From NCBI GenBank assembly GCA_016713125.1, contig JADJPT010000004.1, positions 175,340-239,339 on the forward strand: a DNA stretch of 64,000 bases, written 5' to 3'. Positions 29,457 to 39,544 of the stretch are shown one piece after another. Every line of letters starts with the position of its first letter. The stretch's first letter is position 1. The position numbers and the translations under genes were made by a program. This stretch comes from Betaproteobacteria bacterium. Lineage in GTDB: Bacteria > Pseudomonadota > Gammaproteobacteria > Burkholderiales > SG8-39. The notes under the pieces were generated by a model. That model was not told the origin of the DNA. It was given only the letters and a program-made list of their open reading frames with translations, and did not search any database.

Positions 29457-29590
29457 GCGTAACGGCAGCTGCGACGTCGACGACGCGGTGCACAACGGAT
29501 GGTGCAGGATCTGCGGCGTGCGCGGCTTCGATGGTGACCGGAACTACTCGAACCAGCCGGAAGCTGTCCCCCGGCGGTCCGTCTGCGGCA

Positions 29591-29606
29591 GGGGCCGGAC
29601 GGCCCC
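29591..29606 (-). terminator. Hairpin downstream of rpsT
   Basis: GGGGCC (29591-29596), loop GGAC, GGCCCC (29601-29606): a perfect 6-base GC stem 7 bases past the rpsT stop. No T-run follows, so it is only a probable 3' end structure. The rest of the 157-base gap between the convergent genes shows nothing recognisable. Confidence 0.4.
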
Positions 29607-29613
29607 TCCGGGA

Positions 29614-29880
29614 CTACTTGGCGAGCGCTTTGACGGCGTGCGCCAGGCGCGACTTCTGGCGCGCGGCCGCGTTCTTGTGGACCACGCCTTTGGCGGCGAT
29701 GCGGTCGATCTTGCTCATGGACGCCGTGAGAGCCGCGGCAGCGGCGGCCTGGTCACCGGCGGCGACGGCTTTCTTGACGTCTTTCATCGCGGTGCGCATC
29801 GTGGAGCGCAGGCTGGCATTGCGCTGGCGGCGCAGCTCGGAAGTACGGGCGCTCTTGCGGGCGGAAGCGGTATTGGCCAT
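29614..29880 (-). CDS. rpsT: 30S ribosomal protein S20
   Basis: An 88-residue primary 16S rRNA-binding protein of the small subunit. [21 protein letters not shown] and the KKAVAAGDQ and [22 protein letters not shown] segments are typical. It is very basic and all helical. It is divergent from murJ, a pairing conserved across proteobacteria. Confidence 0.97.
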   Translation of the reverse strand: MANTASARKSARTSELRRQRNASLRSTMRTAMKDVKKAVAAGDQAAAAAALTASMSKIDRIAAKGVVHKNAAARQKSRLAHAVKALAK

Positions 29881-30005
29881 GGGGTCGGACCGAGTTGGGA
29901 AAAGCCCGCGATTGTAGCGATTAAGCCCCCGGCCGGCAAGGATTTTGTCGGGCGGGCCAAGGGGGCGGCGCGTGCCCGGACCCCGGTTGCCGGGGGGCTC
30001 CCGGC

Positions 30006-31544
30006 GTGAACCTGCTCGGCGCCCTTGCCACGGTCAGCGGCATGACCCTGTTGTCGCGCATCCTGGGCTTTGTGCGCGATGCACTGATCGCCCGCGCTTT
30101 TGGCGCCGGGCTGGCGACGGACGCATTTTTCGTCGCTTTCCGGCTGCCCAACCTGCTGCGCAGGCTGTTTGCCGAAGGTGCCTTTTCCCAGGCTTTCGTG
30201 CCCATCCTGGCCGAGTACAAGAACCGGCACAGTGCAGAGGAAACCCGCGAACTGGTCGACTGCGTGGCCAGCGTGCTGGGACTGGCGCTGGTGGCGGTCA
30301 CGGTGTTGGGCGTCGCCCTCGCGCCCGTGGTGGTCTATCTGTCCGCCCCGGGTTTCGCGACCGACCCGGACAAGTTCGGGCTCACCGTCGCGCTGCTGCG
30401 CATCACCTTTCCCTACATCCTGTTCATCTCGATGGTGGCGTTGGCCGCCGGCGTGCTGAACACGCACAACCGTTTCGCGGTGCCGGCTTTCGCCCCCGTA
30501 CTTCTGAACGTCTCCTTCATCGTCGCCGCGGCGTTCTTCGCACCTTATTTCGACCCGCCTGTGCTGGTGCTCGGCTGGGCGGTATTTGCCGGCGGCATTC
30601 TGCAGTTGCTCTGGCAACTGCCGTTTCTCGCCCGGCTGGGCCTGTTGCCCCGCTGGCGGCTGAATCTGCATCACCCCGGGCTGCGGCGGGTCCTGAAACT
30701 CATGCTGCCGGCATTGTTCGGCGTGTCGATCAGCCAGATTTCCCTGCTGATCAACACCATCTTCGCTTCCTTCCTGGTTTCTGGCAGCGTGTCCTGGCTG
30801 TACTACGCCGACCGGCTGATGGAGTTTCCCGCCGGCATGCTGGGCGCCGCACTGGGCACCATCCTGCTGCCGAGCCTTGCCAAGCGCCACGCTGACGGCG
30901 CCACCGAGGAGTACTCGAAGCTGCTCGACTGGGGTCTGCGCCTCACGGTCATGCTGGCCGTGCCCGCCGCGGTTGCGCTGGCGGTCCTGGCGTTGCCGTT
31001 GATCGCGACGCTGTTCCATTACGGGCGCTTCAGCGCAGAAGATGCCTGGATGACGCGACAGGCCCTGCTCGCCTACAGCGTGGGGCTGACCGGGATGATC
31101 CTGGTGAAGATCCTGGCGCCCGGCTTTTATGCGCGTCAGAACGTGGTCACCCCGGTGAAGATCGGCGTCGTCACGCTGGTCGCCACCCAGGCGATGAACC
31201 TGGTTTTCGTCATGCCGCTGCAGCATGCCGGGCTGGCTCTCGCGATCGGCCTGGGTGCGTGCCTGAATGCGGCCCTGCTGTATCACTACCTGCGCAGCCA
31301 CGACATCTATCGGCCGCAAGCCGGATGGGCCGGTTTCTGGTTGAAGGTCGCGGTATCGGTGGCCGTGATGGCGGCGGTCTTGTGGGCGGTCATGGGCAGT
31401 CCCGAGTGGTGGCTGGCAGCGGACAGCCTGCGTCGCCTGGCCGGACTTGGCGGGCTGGTGGTGCTGGGCGCGACCGTGTACGCCGGCAGCCTGCTGGCCT
31501 TCGGTTTCCGGCTGCGCGATTTCGCGTTGCGTGGGGCGGACTGA
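30006..31544 (+). CDS. murJ: Lipid II flippase MurJ
   Basis: Integral membrane MOP-superfamily protein, 512 residues, that moves lipid II across the inner membrane for peptidoglycan synthesis. It starts at GTG 30006 and opens with [27 protein letters not shown], the family N-terminus with functional arginines. [30 protein letters not shown] follows, then repeated hydrophobic spans consistent with 14 helices. The gene 5 bases downstream (31550) is probably co-transcribed. Confidence 0.95.
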   Translation: MNLLGALATVSGMTLLSRILGFVRDALIARAFGAGLATDAFFVAFRLPNLLRRLFAEGAFSQAFVPILAEYKNRHSAEETRELVDCVASVLGLALVAVTVLGVALAPVVVYLSAPGFATDPDKFGLTVALLRITFPYILFISMVALAAGVLNTHNRFAVPAFAPVLLNVSFIVAAAFFAPYFDPPVLVLGWAVFAGGILQLLWQLPFLARLGLLPRWRLNLHHPGLRRVLKLMLPALFGVSISQISLLINTIFASFLVSGSVSWLYYADRLMEFPAGMLGAALGTILLPSLAKRHADGATEEYSKLLDWGLRLTVMLAVPAAVALAVLALPLIATLFHYGRFSAEDAWMTRQALLAYSVGLTGMILVKILAPGFYARQNVVTPVKIGVVTLVATQAMNLVFVMPLQHAGLALAIGLGACLNAALLYHYLRSHDIYRPQAGWAGFWLKVAVSVAVMAAVLWAVMGSPEWWLAADSLRRLAGLGGLVVLGATVYAGSLLAFGFRLRDFALRGAD

Positions 31545-31549
31545 GGATC

Positions 31550-32443
31550 ATGGCGTCGCCGAAGAAGCCCGAAGCACCTGAGTCCGCCGCGCTCTCGCCG
31601 CTGGCGCGCTTCGCGCGTCTGCTGTCCGGCGCGGAAGAGCGCTTCGATCTGGCCGAAGCCTGCCTGATGATCGCCGAAGACGCCTATCCGGGCCTCGACA
31701 TCGAGCGCTACCTCGGCGATATCGAGCGCATGGGCGTGCGCCTTCGCGCGCGATTGCCGGAAAGCGCCGACGCCGAACAGCGCGTGATCGCGCTGAACCA
31801 GTTCCTGTTCGACGACCTGGGTTACGCGGGCAACGCCGGCGATTACTACGATCCGCGGAACAGCTATCTGAACGAGGTGCTGGAGCGGCGCACCGGCATC
31901 CCGATCACGCTCGCGGTGGTCTACATGGAGGTCGGCAGGCGCATCGGCTTGCCGCTCGAGGGCGTGTCGTTCCCCGGCCATTTCCTGGTGCGGCTGAAGC
32001 TGCGCGGCGGCACCCTGGTGCTCGACCCGTTCTCCGGGGGGGAGCCGAAGTCCGAGGATGAACTGCGCGAACTGCTCAAGCGCGTGGTGGCCGGCACGGG
32101 ACGTTCGCGCGACGCAGCCAACGAACTGCCGCTGGGGCAATTCCTCGAGCCCGCGGGCAAGCGGCAGATCGTGGCGCGGGTGCTGCGCAACCTCAAGGGC
32201 ATACACAGGCAGAGCCAGGACCAGCAAGCCCTGCTGGAAGTGATGAACCGCCTGATCATCGCGGCGCCCGAGGCGCACGTCGAGTTGCGCGATCGAGGCC
32301 TGCTCTACCAGCAGCTCGAGGCGTTCCGCGCGGCCTTGCAGGATCTCGCCGCCTACCTGGAGCGCGAGCCCGAGGCGTCGGACGCGACCGACATCCGTGC
32401 CCGGGTGGTGGAACTGACCGCGCTATGCGCGCGGCTGAACTGA
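31550..32443 (+). CDS. SirB1-family protein (transglutaminase-like fold plus TPR)
   Basis: A 297-residue cytoplasmic protein of the SirB1/YchA family. The N-terminal SirB1 region includes LNQFLFDDLGYAGNAGDYYDPRNSYLNEVLERRTGIPITLAVVY and GVSFPGHFLVRL, the His-containing transglutaminase-like motif. The C-terminal third has helical TPR-like repeats (ALLEVMNRLIIAAPEAHVELRDRGLLY). The molecular function is not established. It follows murJ by 5 bases, and its 3' end overlaps the convergent Mpo1-like gene by about 20 bases. Confidence 0.87.
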   Translation: MASPKKPEAPESAALSPLARFARLLSGAEERFDLAEACLMIAEDAYPGLDIERYLGDIERMGVRLRARLPESADAEQRVIALNQFLFDDLGYAGNAGDYYDPRNSYLNEVLERRTGIPITLAVVYMEVGRRIGLPLEGVSFPGHFLVRLKLRGGTLVLDPFSGGEPKSEDELRELLKRVVAGTGRSRDAANELPLGQFLEPAGKRQIVARVLRNLKGIHRQSQDQQALLEVMNRLIIAAPEAHVELRDRGLLYQQLEAFRAALQDLAAYLEREPEASDATDIRARVVELTALCARLN

Positions 32444-32977
32444 GGCGGAGGACTCGGGCGCGGCGAAGCCGGCCGCCGCGCGCATCTCGCGAGCCCGGCG
32501 ATTCACCCGCTCCTCGAGCGCCTTCCGCGCGCCGAGCAGGAAGCAGGCTTCCGCAGCGAGGAAAATGGGCGCGACGAAGATCTGGAACAGGTTGTCGGCC
32601 AGCGCGGGCCTGCGTCCCTCGAACACGTGGCCGATCAGTTGCACGATCCAGCCGCCCACGAAGAAGGCGACGAACCAGGCCAGGCCTTGCATGAGCGGCA
32701 GTTCGGCCACCGCGTCCGCCGCATACAGCAGTGCGCCGAGCACCACGATCATGCCTGCGCCCAGAGCAAGGTCCAGCACCAGGTAATAGACGAGGATGGT
32801 CAGCATCACCGGCACGGCGGGCGTGAAACCGAATCCGAACGCATCGAAGCGCGGCCAGCTCAACGGGATCATTATCGCGAAGACGATGGCAGGCACGCCG
32901 AAGAAATGCGTCAGCTTGTTGCGCGCGTCCTGATGATAGGCGGCGTAGAACGACATCTGATCTTCCAGCGTCTTCAT
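32423..32977 (-). CDS. Mpo1/YGL010w-like membrane protein (DUF962)
   Basis: A 184-residue protein with the Mpo1 signature FYAAYHQDARNKLTHFFGVP, whose spaced histidines bind iron in yeast Mpo1 (2-hydroxy fatty acid dioxygenase). Further histidine motif: GHVFEGRRPAL. Four hydrophobic spans are visible. ATG 32977 (MKTLEDQ) is preferred to the upstream GTG/ATG at 32998 by family alignment. A role in 2-hydroxy fatty acid alpha-oxidation is inferred from the yeast relative only. Confidence 0.82.
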   Translation of the reverse strand: MKTLEDQMSFYAAYHQDARNKLTHFFGVPAIVFAIMIPLSWPRFDAFGFGFTPAVPVMLTILVYYLVLDLALGAGMIVVLGALLYAADAVAELPLMQGLAWFVAFFVGGWIVQLIGHVFEGRRPALADNLFQIFVAPIFLAAEACFLLGARKALEERVNRRAREMRAAAGFAAPESSASVQPRA

Positions 32978-33062
32978 GAGGTTCCCTCCCAAGGGCATCC
33001 TAGAGCATCCGGGCCCTTCGTTTCCAGTCCTCCGGAGCCCCCGGGTTAGAGGGAAAATCCGC

Positions 33063-33068
33063 TATAAT
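33063..33068 (+). promoter_or_regulatory. -10 box of the ribF-ileS-lspA-fkpB-ispH operon
   Basis: A perfect TATAAT at 33063-33068, followed by an AT-rich stretch unusual for this DNA. The leader to ribF would be about 40 bases. No matching -35 at the right distance and no FMN riboswitch fold are visible. Confidence 0.45.
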
Positions 33069-33111
33069 TCATAATTTTACCGCGCACATCTTTGCGCGCA
33101 CACGCCGCTTG

Positions 33112-34083
33112 ATGCGCACCATGCAAGTCACCCACGGAATGCTTCCAGCGCCTGCAGGCCGCCTCACGGCGCCGGCCCGGCGGCACGCGATCACGATCGG
33201 CAATTTCGACGGCGTGCATCGAGGCCATCAGGCCATGCTGGCGCGGCTCAGGGCCAAGGCGAAAGCGTTGGGCGTGCCTGCATGCGTACTGACCTTCGAG
33301 CCCCATCCGCGCGAATTCTTCGCGCCGCAGTCGGCACAGACGCGCCTGACGCGCCTGACCTCCAAGCTGACCGTGTTGCGCAATGCGGGAGTGGATCGCG
33401 TGCATGTGGCGCGTTTCGAGGCGCGCTTTGCCGCCCTGGCTCCGGAGCAGTTCATCGAGCAGGTGCTGGTGCAGGGTCTGGGTTGTGCCTGGTTGATCGT
33501 CGGCGAGGATTTCCGCTTCGGTGCCCGGCGCGCCGGCGACTTCGCCATGCTCGAGCGTGCGGGCCGCACGCACGGCTTCGGCGTCGAGGCGATGCCCGAG
33601 GTCAGGGTGGACGGCGTGAGGGTTTCCAGTTCCGGGGTGCGTGCGGCCCTCGAAGCCGGTGACCTCGCAGCGGCGGAGGTTCTTCTCGGCCGCACCTACG
33701 TGATCGCCGGACGCGTCGCGCATGGCGAGAAGCTCGGTCGCACACTTGGCTCTCTGACCGCCAACATCGTGTTGCCGCACAAGCCGCCGCTGGCCGGCAT
33801 CTTCGTGGTCGAGGTCGACGGCGTGCCTTCGGCGGCGGGTGCGTCGCTGCCGGCAGTGGCCAGCCTCGGCGTGCGCCCGACGGTGAACGAAGTGCCGGTC
33901 CCGCTGCTCGAAGTGCACCTGCTGGATTTCGATGGCGATCTGTACGGGAGCCGGCTGAAGGTGCGTTTCCTCTCGCGATTGCGCGATGAGGAGAAGTACT
34001 CCGGCCTCGATGAACTCAGGGCGGCGATCGCCGGCGACGTGGCGAACGCCAGAAAATTTTTTGCGATGAAGACAAATGGCTGA
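33112..34083 (+). CDS. ribF: Bifunctional riboflavin kinase/FAD synthetase
   Basis: Makes FMN and FAD from riboflavin; about 323 residues. The FAD-synthetase domain has [16 protein letters not shown] (nucleotidyl-transferase HxGH), [27 protein letters not shown] and VSSSGVR. The riboflavin-kinase domain has [14 protein letters not shown], then SLTANI where the family has FPTAN: Thr and Asn are kept but the Phe-Pro pair is lost. [10 protein letters not shown] and [14 protein letters not shown] are normal. Starts at 33112 and 33121 are both possible. Its 3' end overlaps ileS by 8 bases. Confidence 0.94.
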   Translation: MRTMQVTHGMLPAPAGRLTAPARRHAITIGNFDGVHRGHQAMLARLRAKAKALGVPACVLTFEPHPREFFAPQSAQTRLTRLTSKLTVLRNAGVDRVHVARFEARFAALAPEQFIEQVLVQGLGCAWLIVGEDFRFGARRAGDFAMLERAGRTHGFGVEAMPEVRVDGVRVSSSGVRAALEAGDLAAAEVLLGRTYVIAGRVAHGEKLGRTLGSLTANIVLPHKPPLAGIFVVEVDGVPSAAGASLPAVASLGVRPTVNEVPVPLLEVHLLDFDGDLYGSRLKVRFLSRLRDEEKYSGLDELRAAIAGDVANARKFFAMKTNG

Positions 34084-36877
34084 TTACAAGAAGACGCTGA
34101 ACCTGCCGGACACCCCGTTCCCCATGAAGGGCGACCTCGCGCGGCGCGAACCGCTCTGGGTGAAGCAATGGCAGGACCAGGGGCTCTACAAGCGCCTGCG
34201 CCAGGCCTGCCACGGCCGTCCGCGCTTCGTGCTGCACGATGGCCCGCCGTACGCCAACGGCGACATCCATATCGGCCACGCGGTGAACAAGATCCTCAAG
34301 GACGTGATCGTGAAGTCCAAGCTGCTGGCCGGCTACGACGCGCCCTATGTGCCGGGTTGGGACTGCCACGGCATGCCGATCGAGGTGCAGATCGAGAAGA
34401 AGCACGGCAAGAACCTGCCGCCGGAAAAGACCCAGGCGCTGTGCCGCGCCTATGCCACCGAGCAGATCGAGCGCCAGAAGAAGGATTTCCAGCGTCTGGG
34501 CGTGCTCGGCGACTGGGACAACCCCTACCTGACGATGGCGCCGGGCAACGAGGCGGACGAGATCCGCGCGCTCGGCGTGTTGCTCGAGAAGGGCTACGTC
34601 TACCGCGGCCTGAAGCCCGTGAACTGGTGCTTCGACTGCGGTTCGGCCCTGGCCGAGGCGGAGGTCGAATACGAGGACCGGGTCGACCTCGCGGTGGACG
34701 TGGGCTTCCCGTTCGCCGAACCGGAGAAACTGGCTGCGGCCTTCGGCCTGGCGGCGCTGCCCGACAAGCCCGGGCAGATCGTCATCTGGACCACGACGCC
34801 CTGGACCCTGCCCGGCAACCAGGCGCTGAACGTGCACCCCGAGATCGACTACCACCTGGTCGATGCGGGCGAGCGCCTGTTGATCCTCGCCGGAGATCTG
34901 CGCGACGCCTGCCTGGCGCGCTACAAGCTGCAGGGCGAGACCATCGCCTCCTGCAAGGGCGCGGCGCTCGAGCGCATCGCGTTCCGGCACCCCTTCTACG
35001 ACAGGCTCTCGCCGGTCTATCTGGGCGAGTACGTGACCCTGGACACCGGCACCGGGATCGTGCACTCCGCGCCAGCCTACGGCGTGGAGGACTTCGACTC
35101 CTGCCGGCGCTATGGCGTGCGCGACGACGAGATCCTCACGCCGGTGATGGGCGACGGCCGCTATGTCTCCACGCTGCCGCTGTTCGGCGGCCTGTCGATC
35201 TGGGAGGCCAATCCGAAGATCGTCGAGCACCTCAAGGAGCGCGGCGCGCTGCTGGCGGTGCACAAGTACGAGCACAGCTACATGCATTGCTGGCGCCACA
35301 AGACGCCGGTGATCCTGCGCGCGACCACCCAATGGTTCGCCGGCATGGAGGAGGTGCCCGGCCGCAACGGCGTGAAGCCCGCGGAGACCCTGCGCGCCAC
35401 GGCCCTGCGCGGCATCGCCAATACGCAGTTCTTCCCTGCCTGGGGGCAGGCGCGCCTGCACGGCATGATCGCCAATCGGCCGGACTGGACGCTGTCGCGC
35501 CAGCGCCAGTGGGGCGTGCCGATGCCGTTCTTCATCCACAAGGAGAGCGGCGAACTGCATCCGCGCACGCCCGAGATCCTCGAGGCGGTGGCCAGGCGGG
35601 TCGAGCAGGGCGGCATCGAGGCCTGGCAGACCGTCACGCCCGAGGAACTCATAGGCTCGGACGCCGCGCACTACGAGAAGATCAAGGACACGCTGGACGT
35701 GTGGTTCGACTCCGGTTCGACGCACTACACGGTGCTGAAGAGATCGCACGCCGGCGAGAGCGCGTTCCCGGCCGACCTCTACCTCGAAGGTTCGGACCAG
35801 CATCGCGGCTGGTTCCATTCCTCATTGCTCGTCTCCTGCATGATGAACGGCGTGCCCCCCTACAAGGGGCTGCTCACGCACGGCTTCGTGGTGGACGGCG
35901 AAGGCAAGAAGATGTCCAAGTCGAAGGGCAACACCGTGGTGCCGCAGGAGGTCTCCGGGACTCTCGGGGCCGAGGTGCTGCGCCTGTGGGTGGCGGCAAC
36001 CGATTACTCGGGCGAACTGTCGATCTCCAACGAGATCCTCAAGCGCGTGGTCGAGAGCTACCGCCGCATCCGCAACACGCTGCGCTTCCTGCTCGCCAAC
36101 ACGTCGGACTTCGATATCGACACGCACGCGGTGCCGGTCGAATCCATGGTCGAGATCGATCGCTATGCGATTGCGCTCACCGCCAGGCTGCAGGAAGAGA
36201 TGGCTGCCGACTACGGCCGCTACCAGTTCCATCTGGTCACGCAACGGCTGCAGACCTTCTGCTCGGAGGATCTGGGCGCCTTCTACCTCGACATCCTGAA
36301 GGATCGCCTGTACACCGCGGCGCCGGGGTCGCATGCGCGCCGCTCGGCGCAGACTGCGCTCTGGCACGTCACCTCCAGCCTGGTGCGCCTGATGGCGCCG
36401 ATATTGTCGTTCACCGCCGAAGAACTCTGGCAGGTGTTCAACGGCGGCAAGGACCAGAGCGTGTTCCTGCACACCTGGCATGCGCTGCCGGCGGTGCAGG
36501 ATGCGCCCGCGTTGATGGCGCGCTGGGAGCGCATGCGCACGATACGCGCCGACATCAGAAAGCAGCTCGAGGAATTGCGTACCGCCGGAAAGATCGGCTC
36601 CTCGCTGGCCGCGGAAGTGGATTTTCACGCCGACCCGGAACTGGCCGCCTTCCTGGCAGGTTTCGGCGAGGACCTGCGCTTCGTGCTGCTGACTTCGGCG
36701 GCGCGCGTGCACCCCGACGGCGGCGGGCGCGTCGAGGTGACGCCCAGCACGCACGCCAAGTGCGAGCGTTGCTGGCACTTCCGTGCCGACGTCGGTGCGG
36801 TTGCCGGGCACCCGACGATCTGCGGCCGCTGCGCCGGAAATCTGTCCGGTGCCGACGAGGTGCGCACGCATGCCTGA
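34076..36877 (+). CDS. ileS: Isoleucyl-tRNA synthetase
   Basis: A 933-residue class I synthetase. [22 protein letters not shown] carries the HIGH motif and [14 protein letters not shown] the KMSKS loop. The CP1 editing domain lies between them ([34 protein letters not shown]). A C-terminal zinc-binding motif (CERCWHF...CGRC) marks the bacterial IleS1 type. It sits in the conserved ribF-ileS-lspA operon with overlapping ends on both sides. Confidence 0.97.
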   Translation: MADYKKTLNLPDTPFPMKGDLARREPLWVKQWQDQGLYKRLRQACHGRPRFVLHDGPPYANGDIHIGHAVNKILKDVIVKSKLLAGYDAPYVPGWDCHGMPIEVQIEKKHGKNLPPEKTQALCRAYATEQIERQKKDFQRLGVLGDWDNPYLTMAPGNEADEIRALGVLLEKGYVYRGLKPVNWCFDCGSALAEAEVEYEDRVDLAVDVGFPFAEPEKLAAAFGLAALPDKPGQIVIWTTTPWTLPGNQALNVHPEIDYHLVDAGERLLILAGDLRDACLARYKLQGETIASCKGAALERIAFRHPFYDRLSPVYLGEYVTLDTGTGIVHSAPAYGVEDFDSCRRYGVRDDEILTPVMGDGRYVSTLPLFGGLSIWEANPKIVEHLKERGALLAVHKYEHSYMHCWRHKTPVILRATTQWFAGMEEVPGRNGVKPAETLRATALRGIANTQFFPAWGQARLHGMIANRPDWTLSRQRQWGVPMPFFIHKESGELHPRTPEILEAVARRVEQGGIEAWQTVTPEELIGSDAAHYEKIKDTLDVWFDSGSTHYTVLKRSHAGESAFPADLYLEGSDQHRGWFHSSLLVSCMMNGVPPYKGLLTHGFVVDGEGKKMSKSKGNTVVPQEVSGTLGAEVLRLWVAATDYSGELSISNEILKRVVESYRRIRNTLRFLLANTSDFDIDTHAVPVESMVEIDRYAIALTARLQEEMAADYGRYQFHLVTQRLQTFCSEDLGAFYLDILKDRLYTAAPGSHARRSAQTALWHVTSSLVRLMAPILSFTAEELWQVFNGGKDQSVFLHTWHALPAVQDAPALMARWERMRTIRADIRKQLEELRTAGKIGSSLAAEVDFHADPELAAFLAGFGEDLRFVLLTSAARVHPDGGGRVEVTPSTHAKCERCWHFRADVGAVAGHPTICGRCAGNLSGADEVRTHA

Positions 36878-37370
36878 GCGCTCGGCCGCCACGCGCTCGC
36901 TGGGCCGGTTCGCGCCCTGGCTCGCCCTGGCGATGCTCATCGTGCTCGCCGATCAGCTCAGCAAGCTCGCCGTGCTGGCCGCCTTCAGTCCCGGCGAGTC
37001 GCGGCCGCTGACGTCGTTCTTCAATCTGGTGCTGGTGTTCAACAAGGGCGCGGCCTTCAGCTTCCTGGCGAGCGCGCCGGGCTGGCAGACGCCGCTGCTG
37101 GCCGGCATCGCGATCCTGGCCGTCGTCATCGTGACCTGGATGCTGTGGCGGCACCCCGGGCGCACGCTGCTCAATCTGGGGCTCGCCCTGATCCTGGCAG
37201 GCGCGATCGGCAATCTGATCGATCGCCTGGCCTACGGCCATGTGGTGGATTTCCTCGATTTCCATGCCTACGGCTGGCACTGGCCCGCATTCAACGTCGC
37301 CGATTCGGCCATCTCGGTCGGCGCCGTCATCCTGATCATCGAGAGCTTTCTGCCGCAGGGGCGTGCATGA
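36870..37370 (+). CDS. lspA: Lipoprotein signal peptidase (signal peptidase II)
   Basis: A 166-residue inner-membrane aspartic peptidase that removes prolipoprotein signal peptides. Four hydrophobic spans. [45 protein letters not shown] (catalytic Asp) and [12 protein letters not shown] (second catalytic Asp) are all intact. ATG 36870 overlaps the ileS stop by 8 bases; the stop overlaps the fkpB ATG. Confidence 0.96.
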   Translation: MPERSAATRSLGRFAPWLALAMLIVLADQLSKLAVLAAFSPGESRPLTSFFNLVLVFNKGAAFSFLASAPGWQTPLLAGIAILAVVIVTWMLWRHPGRTLLNLGLALILAGAIGNLIDRLAYGHVVDFLDFHAYGWHWPAFNVADSAISVGAVILIIESFLPQGRA

Positions 37371-37810
37371 GCGCGACGCAGACGGTCACGCCGGGCAGCC
37401 ATCTCACGCTGCATTACAGGATCGCGTTGGCCGAGGCGCCGCATACCGAGGTGCTGTCCACCTTCGGCGGCCACCCGGCAACCCTGGTCCTGGGCAGCGG
37501 CGAACTCTCGCCGAAGCTGGAAAGCTGCCTGGTCGGCGTGGTCTGCGGCACCCGGCAGGTGTTCACTCTGGCGGCCGATCAGTCGTTCGGCGAACGCCGC
37601 GAGGATTTCGTGCAGAGCGTTCCGCTGGGGACGTTTCCGCCGACCATGAACGTGCAGGTCGGACAGGTGATCGAGTTTTCTTCGCCCGAAGGCGCGAGCT
37701 ACTCCGGGCTGGTGCAGCAGATCGAGGACGGGGCGGCGCGGGTCGATTTCAACCACCCGCTGGCCGGGCGGTCGATCCGCTTCGAAGTCGAAGTCCTGGC
37801 CGTGCTCTGA
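37367..37810 (+). CDS. fkpB: FKBP-type peptidyl-prolyl isomerase (SlpA/FkpB)
   Basis: A 147-residue two-domain FKBP with an inserted IF chaperone domain, as in Slp[50 protein letters not shown] and [21 protein letters not shown] are diagnostic. It is coupled to lspA by an ATGA overlap and is always found between lspA and ispH in this operon type. Confidence 0.93.
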   Translation: MSATQTVTPGSHLTLHYRIALAEAPHTEVLSTFGGHPATLVLGSGELSPKLESCLVGVVCGTRQVFTLAADQSFGERREDFVQSVPLGTFPPTMNVQVGQVIEFSSPEGASYSGLVQQIEDGAARVDFNHPLAGRSIRFEVEVLAVL

Positions 37811-37830
37811 AACCGGCAACGAGGGGTCCC

Positions 37831-38805
37831 ATGAGCAATCAGAAAACCATCGCCGGGCAGGCCGGCACCGCGGAAGTCCTGTTGGCGAATCCGCGCGGCT
37901 TCTGCGCGGGCGTGGAGCGTGCCATCGAAATCGTCGAGCGCGCGATCGAGGCCTTCGGTGCGCCGATCTACGTGCGCCACGAGATCGTGCACAACAAGTT
38001 CGTGGTCGAGGACCTGCGCCGCAAGGGCGCGGTGTTCGTCGAGGAACTGGACGAGATTCCGGCCGGCAGCACGGTGATTTTCAGCGCGCACGGCGTGGCG
38101 CAGGACGTGCGCCGCGACGCCGAGGCGCGCGGCCTGAAGGTCTTCGATGCGACCTGCCCGCTGGTCACCAAGGTGCATGTCGAAGTCGCCAAGATGCTGA
38201 AGGACGGCCTGGAGATCGTGATGATCGGCCATCGCGGCCACCCCGAGGCCGAGGGCACCATGGGGCAGGCCGAGTCCGGCATGCATCTGGTGGAGACCGT
38301 CGCGGATGTCGCCAGCGTCTCGATCCGCGACCCGCTCAAGGTCGCCTACGTCACGCAGACCACTTTGTCGGTCGACGACGCCCAGGCCATCGTCGCCGCC
38401 CTGCGCGCGCGCTTTCCGGCCATCCACGGCCCGAAGAAGGACGACATCTGCTACGCCACCCAGAATCGCCAGGACGCCGTCAAGTTCATGGCGCCGCAGT
38501 GCGATCTGGTCATCGTGGTCGGCTCGCCGAACAGTTCCAATTCCAACCGGCTGCGTGAGGTGGCGCAGGGCCGCGGCACCGAAGCCCACATGGTGGACAA
38601 CGCCGGCGAGTTGCGTCCCGAATGGCTGGTCGGCAAGAAGCGCATCGGCGTCACGGCGGGCGCCTCCGCGCCCGAGGTGCTGGTCGAGGCCGTGGTCGCG
38701 CGCCTGAAGGAGCTCGGCGCCGCGCGCGTCACTGCGCTGCCCGGCATCGAGGAGGACGTGGTGTTCTCCCTGCCGCGCGCCCTGTCGACGCCTGCGCGTA
38801 CCTGA
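37831..38805 (+). CDS. ispH: 4-hydroxy-3-methylbut-2-enyl diphosphate reductase
   Basis: Last enzyme of the MEP pathway, giving IPP and DMAPP; 324 residues. Three cluster cysteines appear in [23 protein letters not shown] and [11 protein letters not shown]. The HGVAQ and [11 protein letters not shown] substrate motifs are present. ATG 37831 follows GAGGGG. With ispA and dxs at 15-18 kb, the window holds three steps of isoprenoid supply at two loci. Confidence 0.96.
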   Translation: MSNQKTIAGQAGTAEVLLANPRGFCAGVERAIEIVERAIEAFGAPIYVRHEIVHNKFVVEDLRRKGAVFVEELDEIPAGSTVIFSAHGVAQDVRRDAEARGLKVFDATCPLVTKVHVEVAKMLKDGLEIVMIGHRGHPEAEGTMGQAESGMHLVETVADVASVSIRDPLKVAYVTQTTLSVDDAQAIVAALRARFPAIHGPKKDDICYATQNRQDAVKFMAPQCDLVIVVGSPNSSNSNRLREVAQGRGTEAHMVDNAGELRPEWLVGKKRIGVTAGASAPEVLVEAVVARLKELGAARVTALPGIEEDVVFSLPRALSTPART

Positions 38806-38817
38806 GGTCGGTTGCCG

Positions 38818-39525
38818 CTAGTCGGCGACCGGCGCCGGCGGCGCAAGCGTGCGGGCACCCGGACGGTCCTCGGGAAAAAAGCGGATCTCGGCCACGATCT
38901 GGCTCTTCACGGCCACGCCGTTCTTCATGCCGGGCCTGAATCGGCCGCGGCTGAAGGCTTCCGCGACCGCCTGCTCGAATTCGTTCTCGGGGTCGGCGAT
39001 CAGCACCACCACGCGCTCGGTCCTGCCATGCTCGTCGATCAGGATGCGCACCACCAGGTAGGCGCCGTCCGGGCTGGCCGTTTCGGGGTACTCCGGAAGG
39101 ATGGGGGTGATGGCCACCGGCCGCTGGTCCAGTTCGTTGGCCGCGTAGTAGCGCGGGCCGGGCAACAGCTCGACCACGCTGTCGCGCGCCAGTTCGCTGG
39201 GCGGCACGGGCGGCGGTTCGCTTGCCAGCGGCGGGGCCGGTGTCGGCAATGTCGCCGGGGAGGCTTCCCGCGGTTCGGCGGGAGACGGCCTGGCGGGTGA
39301 AGGCGGCGAAGGCGGCGAGACCGGCGAGGACGATGCACTCGGCTGCGGCGCCGGCAGCAGCACGGCGGACAGGCGCGCCGCCGATGCGGCCGGCGTTCCG
39401 GCCATCAGCCTGTCCAGGCCGGATACAATCGCGGCGTGCGCCAGCGCCGAAGCGAGGATCAGCAGCCCGAGCCGGAGCGAGGCGGGGCGGACAGGCAGCG
39501 GCCCGGTGGCGAATGGTCCTGCCAT
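38818..39525 (-). CDS. TonB-family energy-transducer-like protein
   Basis: A 235-residue protein with one N-terminal membrane helix (LGLLILASALAHAAIVSGL), a Pro/Ser/Ala-rich periplasm-spanning linker (about 55-110), and a C-terminal TonB-like domain (DGAYLVVRILIDEHGRTERVVVL; AVAEAFSRGRFRPGMKNGVAVKSQIVAEIRF). No ExbB/ExbD genes are adjacent. It is co-directional with pilY1 and starts 19 bases after its stop, so it is probably read from the pilus transcript. A role in pilus or secretin function is inference. Confidence 0.82.
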   Translation of the reverse strand: MAGPFATGPLPVRPASLRLGLLILASALAHAAIVSGLDRLMAGTPAASAARLSAVLLPAPQPSASSSPVSPPSPPSPARPSPAEPREASPATLPTPAPPLASEPPPVPPSELARDSVVELLPGPRYYAANELDQRPVAITPILPEYPETASPDGAYLVVRILIDEHGRTERVVVLIADPENEFEQAVAEAFSRGRFRPGMKNGVAVKSQIVAEIRFFPEDRPGARTLAPPAPVAD

Positions 39526-39544
39526 GCGCGCACCGAGGCTATCG

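Noticed and set aside
32978..33111. FMN riboswitch before ribF
   Set aside because: Leader is too short and lacks the conserved RFN-element blocks.
34168..37011. 947-codon frame overlapping ileS on the same strand
   Set aside because: Out-of-frame shadow of ileS, which has all class I synthetase motifs.
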